From Streptomyces sp. SID486 (GTDB lineage Bacteria > Actinomycetota > Actinomycetes > Streptomycetales > Streptomycetaceae), in the NCBI RefSeq assembly GCF_009865385.1, contig NZ_WWJT01000404.1, positions 23,578 through 87,577 on the forward strand: 64,000 nucleotides of DNA. The letters are read 5' to 3'. Numbering within the stretch: the stretch's first letter is position 1; each line of letters begins with the position of its first letter. Shown one piece after another: positions 61,652 to 64,000 of the stretch. The notes under the pieces are model-generated. The model was not told where the DNA came from. It did not search any database and worked only from the letters and a program-made list of their open reading frames with translations. Both the position numbers and the translations under genes were made by a program.

Positions 61652-62110
61652 TCAGAAAGATCCTGGCTCCCCGTCGGCGACGAACCGCGTCAGGGATTGC
61701 TCCAGCAGTTCTGCAAACTGCCGCAGGTCTTGGCCTACCTTGTCGAGTTCTGGTTCGTCGAGCGACGCCGTCCGTGTCCGATGAACCGACCCATCAGGGC
61801 TCGCGACGTAGGACAGGCCGCCGCCATTCGAGCCGATGACCAGACCAGGACCCTTCTGGTTCGCGCCGACGTCGACAGCGCCGTACTCCTGGAGTCGCAG
61901 AAGGGCGTCACTTGCCGGACCGAGGAAGTAGCCGTTCCCCACGTCCGCCCACGTGACGTCGCCGATGCTGTCGTAGAAGGTGACCAGATCAGCCGGTATG
62001 AGAGCCTCTTGGGCAAGCGCGCGAGCCGCGACTAGATCGTCGTGGTTGGCCGGCCGGACCTCGTTGATGCCGGGGGGAAAGCCGTGTCGACACTCGAACT
62101 CGTCCGTCAT
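61652..62110 (-). CDS. SMI1/KNR4 (SUKH)-like protein
   Basis: 152 residues from ATG at 62110. IPADLVTFYDSIGDVTWADV, NGYFLGPASDALLRLQEYGA, and the late block GLVIGSNGGGLSYVASPDGS match the SUKH fold, whose members are immunity proteins for contact-dependent toxins and other binders. No toxin gene lies in the window, so this may be an orphan immunity gene. ATG at 62182 in the same frame is a possible alternative start. It converges on the FAD gene and is divergent from the next. Confidence 0.7.
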   Translation of the reverse strand: MTDEFECRHGFPPGINEVRPANHDDLVAARALAQEALIPADLVTFYDSIGDVTWADVGNGYFLGPASDALLRLQEYGAVDVGANQKGPGLVIGSNGGGLSYVASPDGSVHRTRTASLDEPELDKVGQDLRQFAELLEQSLTRFVADGEPGSF

Positions 62111-62291
62111 TGCCCTGAGCGTCACGGAGACTCTGCCTGTCCACGAAGCCAGCCAGGCGAGTGAAAGTGAACGGTCACTCATGAGACCGGATCATGACAC
62201 GAGCCCCGCCCAGCCGCATCGGCCCGAAGGATACCGAAGACATTTCGGGAAACACGTGGAGGCGACCGCCTCTCGCCGCGGAAGGTTGCAA

Positions 62292-62753
62292 ATGAAGTAC
62301 GTGACGGCCGTTTGGGACGATGGCGGATTCCATGTCGATCCGAGGGCCTATCTGGCCGAACTCCCCAAGTTTCGCGATCAGCTGCCGGCCGGGGCAAGGG
62401 AATTCGCGTCGGATCCGGCGCATTATGCTCTCGGGCACGGCAATGGCCGCTGCGTGAAGGATCTGGAATTGTCCGGTATCCAAATGGCTATCGACAAAAG
62501 CGGAGGGCTCACCCTGGAATTCGCCCCGAATCAGTGGAAGCACGACGCCGGGCTGCGCATCAGCTACTCAGGCGTGACGCACTTCTCCATCGACTATGAG
62601 CACTCCATTGACTGGATGCTGGTCGACACCGTGCTACTCGACGAGATCCTCCCGGGCGAGGACGGGGGTTGCGTGCACGAGATCGCACTCACCGACGCGT
62701 CGATCACCGTCCGCTGCAAGGACCTGCGAGCCGTTTGGGGAGACGTGGGCTGA
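62292..62753 (+). CDS. uncharacterised protein, possible immunity-type gene
   Basis: 153 residues from ATG at 62292 with GGAAGG 6 nt before. MKYVTAVWDDGGFHVDPRAY .. HYALGHGNGRCVKDLELSGI .. LRISYSGVTHFSIDYEHSID .. CVHEIALTDASITVRCKDLR. Mixed alpha/beta, Asp/His-rich, no signal. It ends with a beta hairpin that recalls the size and look of immunity proteins. I do not recognise the family. It is divergent from the SUKH gene. Confidence 0.65.
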   Translation: MKYVTAVWDDGGFHVDPRAYLAELPKFRDQLPAGAREFASDPAHYALGHGNGRCVKDLELSGIQMAIDKSGGLTLEFAPNQWKHDAGLRISYSGVTHFSIDYEHSIDWMLVDTVLLDEILPGEDGGCVHEIALTDASITVRCKDLRAVWGDVG

Positions 62754-62972
62754 GGAGTCAACCGGGATCACCGACCACAAAGTATCAGTTCATCGTCGAC
62801 CAGGCAGACGGGAACCACGTCGACATCTTCATCCCGAGCAAGAGATCTGCATCCGGTGATCACCGTGCGGTCCACCGTACGGCCCGGCCAGGGCTAGGCC
62901 AGCGGGTTCGATCTGGGCGACATGACAGCCACCGGTCAAGAAGACAGATCGCGGAATACAAGGACGAAGCGC
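62754..62972 (+). pseudogene. possible decayed coding remnant
   Basis: One frame overlapping the end of the preceding gene reads TTKYQFIVDQADGNHVDIFI before the composition becomes arginine-rich. The short stretch looks like a real protein fragment, but it has no start of its own. The rest of the interval shows nothing. Confidence 0.3.
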
Positions 62973-63158
62973 ATGAGGTTCGACAGGACCGAGCACCTCC
63001 GAATCGTTCCGCCAGGCACCGAAGCCGGAGAACGCCTCAGCGGGTGCCGCCAGGACAGCGAATCCGAATTCTCCACCCTGGATAGGACACACCGCCGCCG
63101 ACGGATCCCCGCGTACGGAGCCGACGGCGCTCTGCTCATCTACATCGGGTGCACCTAG
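62973..63158 (+). pseudogene. small ORF cut at its 3' end by the insertion sequence
   Basis: ATG at 62973 with AAGGACG upstream; 61 codons starting MRFDRTEHLRIVPPGTEAGE, with a balanced composition. The TAG stop (63156-63158) is made at the edge of the insertion sequence, so the original gene likely continued and now lies partly beyond the window. Product unknown. Confidence 0.45.
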
Positions 63159-63994
63159 AGGTTGTCCCGTATGGGGTCTGGGTTATCCGGTGAGGGCCAT
63201 GTTGTGGAGTCGGGCGATGCCGAGCATGGCGTGGTGTACGCCGGTGCCCTTGAGTCGGCAGTCGCGCAGGATCTTCCAGTTCTTCAGCCGTGACAGGGCG
63301 TGTTCCACACGTGCTCGCGCCCGGCGGTGGACAGCATTCTCCGCTTCCTGCTCCGGACTGAGGTGCCTCTGGCCTCGTCGTCTTCGGTGCGGGATGAGCA
63401 GGCCGGTTCCCTGGTAGCCGCCGTCGGCGATGGTCGGGGTGCCGCGGCAGGCCCGGTCGACGCCGGACTCCGTGAACGCCCGGCAGTCGTTGCGGCTGCC
63501 GGGCAGCGGCAGGCCGATCGCCACCACCAGGCGGCTGTTGGCGTCGATGACGACCTGAAGGTTGGTCGAGTAGCGGTAGTTCTTGCTGGATGCGGCGATG
63601 CTGCGGTCGCGGGTGGGCACCAGGGTGCCGTCCACGATGTAGACGGTGTCCTTGCGCGGACGGCGTGCCGGCGAGAGGGCCAGTAGAGGTGCCAGGTGAT
63701 CGAGGACGCGGTCGGCGGCCGACTTCGAGATGCCGAACAACGGCGCCACCTGCCGCAACGTGAGGTTCGTGCGCCAGTATGTCGCCACCAGCAGCACCCG
63801 GTCCTCCAGCGACAGCCGCCACGGCCGGCCCCGCTGCACGTCACCGCCTCGACGCCGCACCAGTGCCACCAGCCTGGCGAACTGCACCTCGGTCAGCCCC
63901 GAGAACGGCTCGATCCACTTCGGATCATCTGCTGAGATCACCCCACCCATACCCAGCCAACGCACCAACCGCCCCACCGGTTACGGGACAACCT
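63159..63994. mobile_element. intact IS5-family insertion sequence
   Basis: About 836 bases bounded by inverted repeats AGGTTGTCCCGTA (63159-63171) and TACGGGACAACCT (63982-63994), with one transposase gene between. The flanks read CTAG at the left and TTAG at the right, so a 2-3 base TA-type target duplication is likely but cannot be fixed because the last base may belong to either. Confidence 0.9.
63183..63977 (-). CDS. IS5-family DDE transposase
   Basis: 264 residues, one uninterrupted frame. N-terminal helical part (LTEVQFARLVALVRRRGGDV) and HTH RQVAPLFGISKSAADRVLDH; DDE catalytic core with Asp in YIVDGTLVPTRD, second Asp in TIADGGYQGTG and Glu in RARARVEHALSRLKNW (DDE_Tnp_4 type). It cuts the terminal repeats listed with the element. 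Start at ATG 63977; an ATG nine codons in is an alternative. The frame is intact, so the element may be active. Confidence 0.93.
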   Translation of the reverse strand: MGRLVRWLGMGGVISADDPKWIEPFSGLTEVQFARLVALVRRRGGDVQRGRPWRLSLEDRVLLVATYWRTNLTLRQVAPLFGISKSAADRVLDHLAPLLALSPARRPRKDTVYIVDGTLVPTRDRSIAASSKNYRYSTNLQVVIDANSRLVVAIGLPLPGSRNDCRAFTESGVDRACRGTPTIADGGYQGTGLLIPHRRRRGQRHLSPEQEAENAVHRRARARVEHALSRLKNWKILRDCRLKGTGVHHAMLGIARLHNMALTG

Positions 63995-64000
63995 TTAGGC

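Overview
The window is chromosomal DNA of a high-GC actinomycete, almost certainly a Streptomyces. The signs are third-codon GC bias, GTG/TTG starts, the alternative principal sigma factor HrdD, the actinobacterial division pair Glp/GlpR (SepX), and the order galU - glp - moaC - mogA-like - rimJ-like - glpR - tRNA-Ala, which recalls the S. coelicolor core chromosome. There is no prophage, CRISPR array, rRNA operon or large biosynthetic cluster. One intact insertion sequence ends the window.

Layout. 1-6.9 kb: the tail of a serine hydrolase, a DUF1876 protein, an EamA transporter, a three-gene WXG100-like/lipoprotein set, then a TetR-MMPL efflux operon with a clear operator. 7-10.8 kb: a tricorn-like protease and a small glutamine-rich protein. 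10.9-15.2 kb: a three-gene operon (Baeyer-Villiger-type monooxygenase, alpha/beta hydrolase, short-chain dehydrogenase; ATGA overlaps) divergent from a MerR regulator. 15.1-18.6 kb: an Asp2-like two-part protein, exonuclease III, a GNAT enzyme, tRNA-Ala(CGC). 18.7-24.2 kb: the molybdopterin-like/cell-division operon (galU, glp, moaC, mogA-like, rimJ-like, glpR). 24.3-39.8 kb: housekeeping and envelope genes (5-formyl-THF cyclo-ligase, membrane-anchored penicillin acylase, K+/H+ antiporter, MFS, zinc-ribbon protein behind a CIRCE-like operator, MTA phosphorylase, SAF-domain protein, MscL, LtrA, a P1/S58 peptidase, an L,D-transpeptidase). 40-44 kb: the fructose PTS operon fruR-fruK-fruA. 44.5-56.8 kb: efflux pumps with their regulators, hrdD with a sigma-R-type promoter, a DODA/MarR divergent pair, a secreted M6 metalloprotease.

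The last 6.5 kb (57-63.2 kb) looks accessory. A helix-turn-helix regulator, a HExxH (ImmA/IrrE-like) protein, a seven-to-eight-helix membrane protein and an FAD monooxygenase form a tightly packed four-gene module. A divergent small gene faces it, and the region between holds repeated AACGAT/ATCGTT sites. A SUKH-type orphan, an unknown protein and a small ORF cut by an intact IS5-family element follow.

A second theme is the number of short tandem duplications (15-57 bp units) at or just after gene 3' ends. Several cross stop codons or lie inside coding linkers (penicillin acylase, FruA, a TetR protein, the SAF-domain protein).
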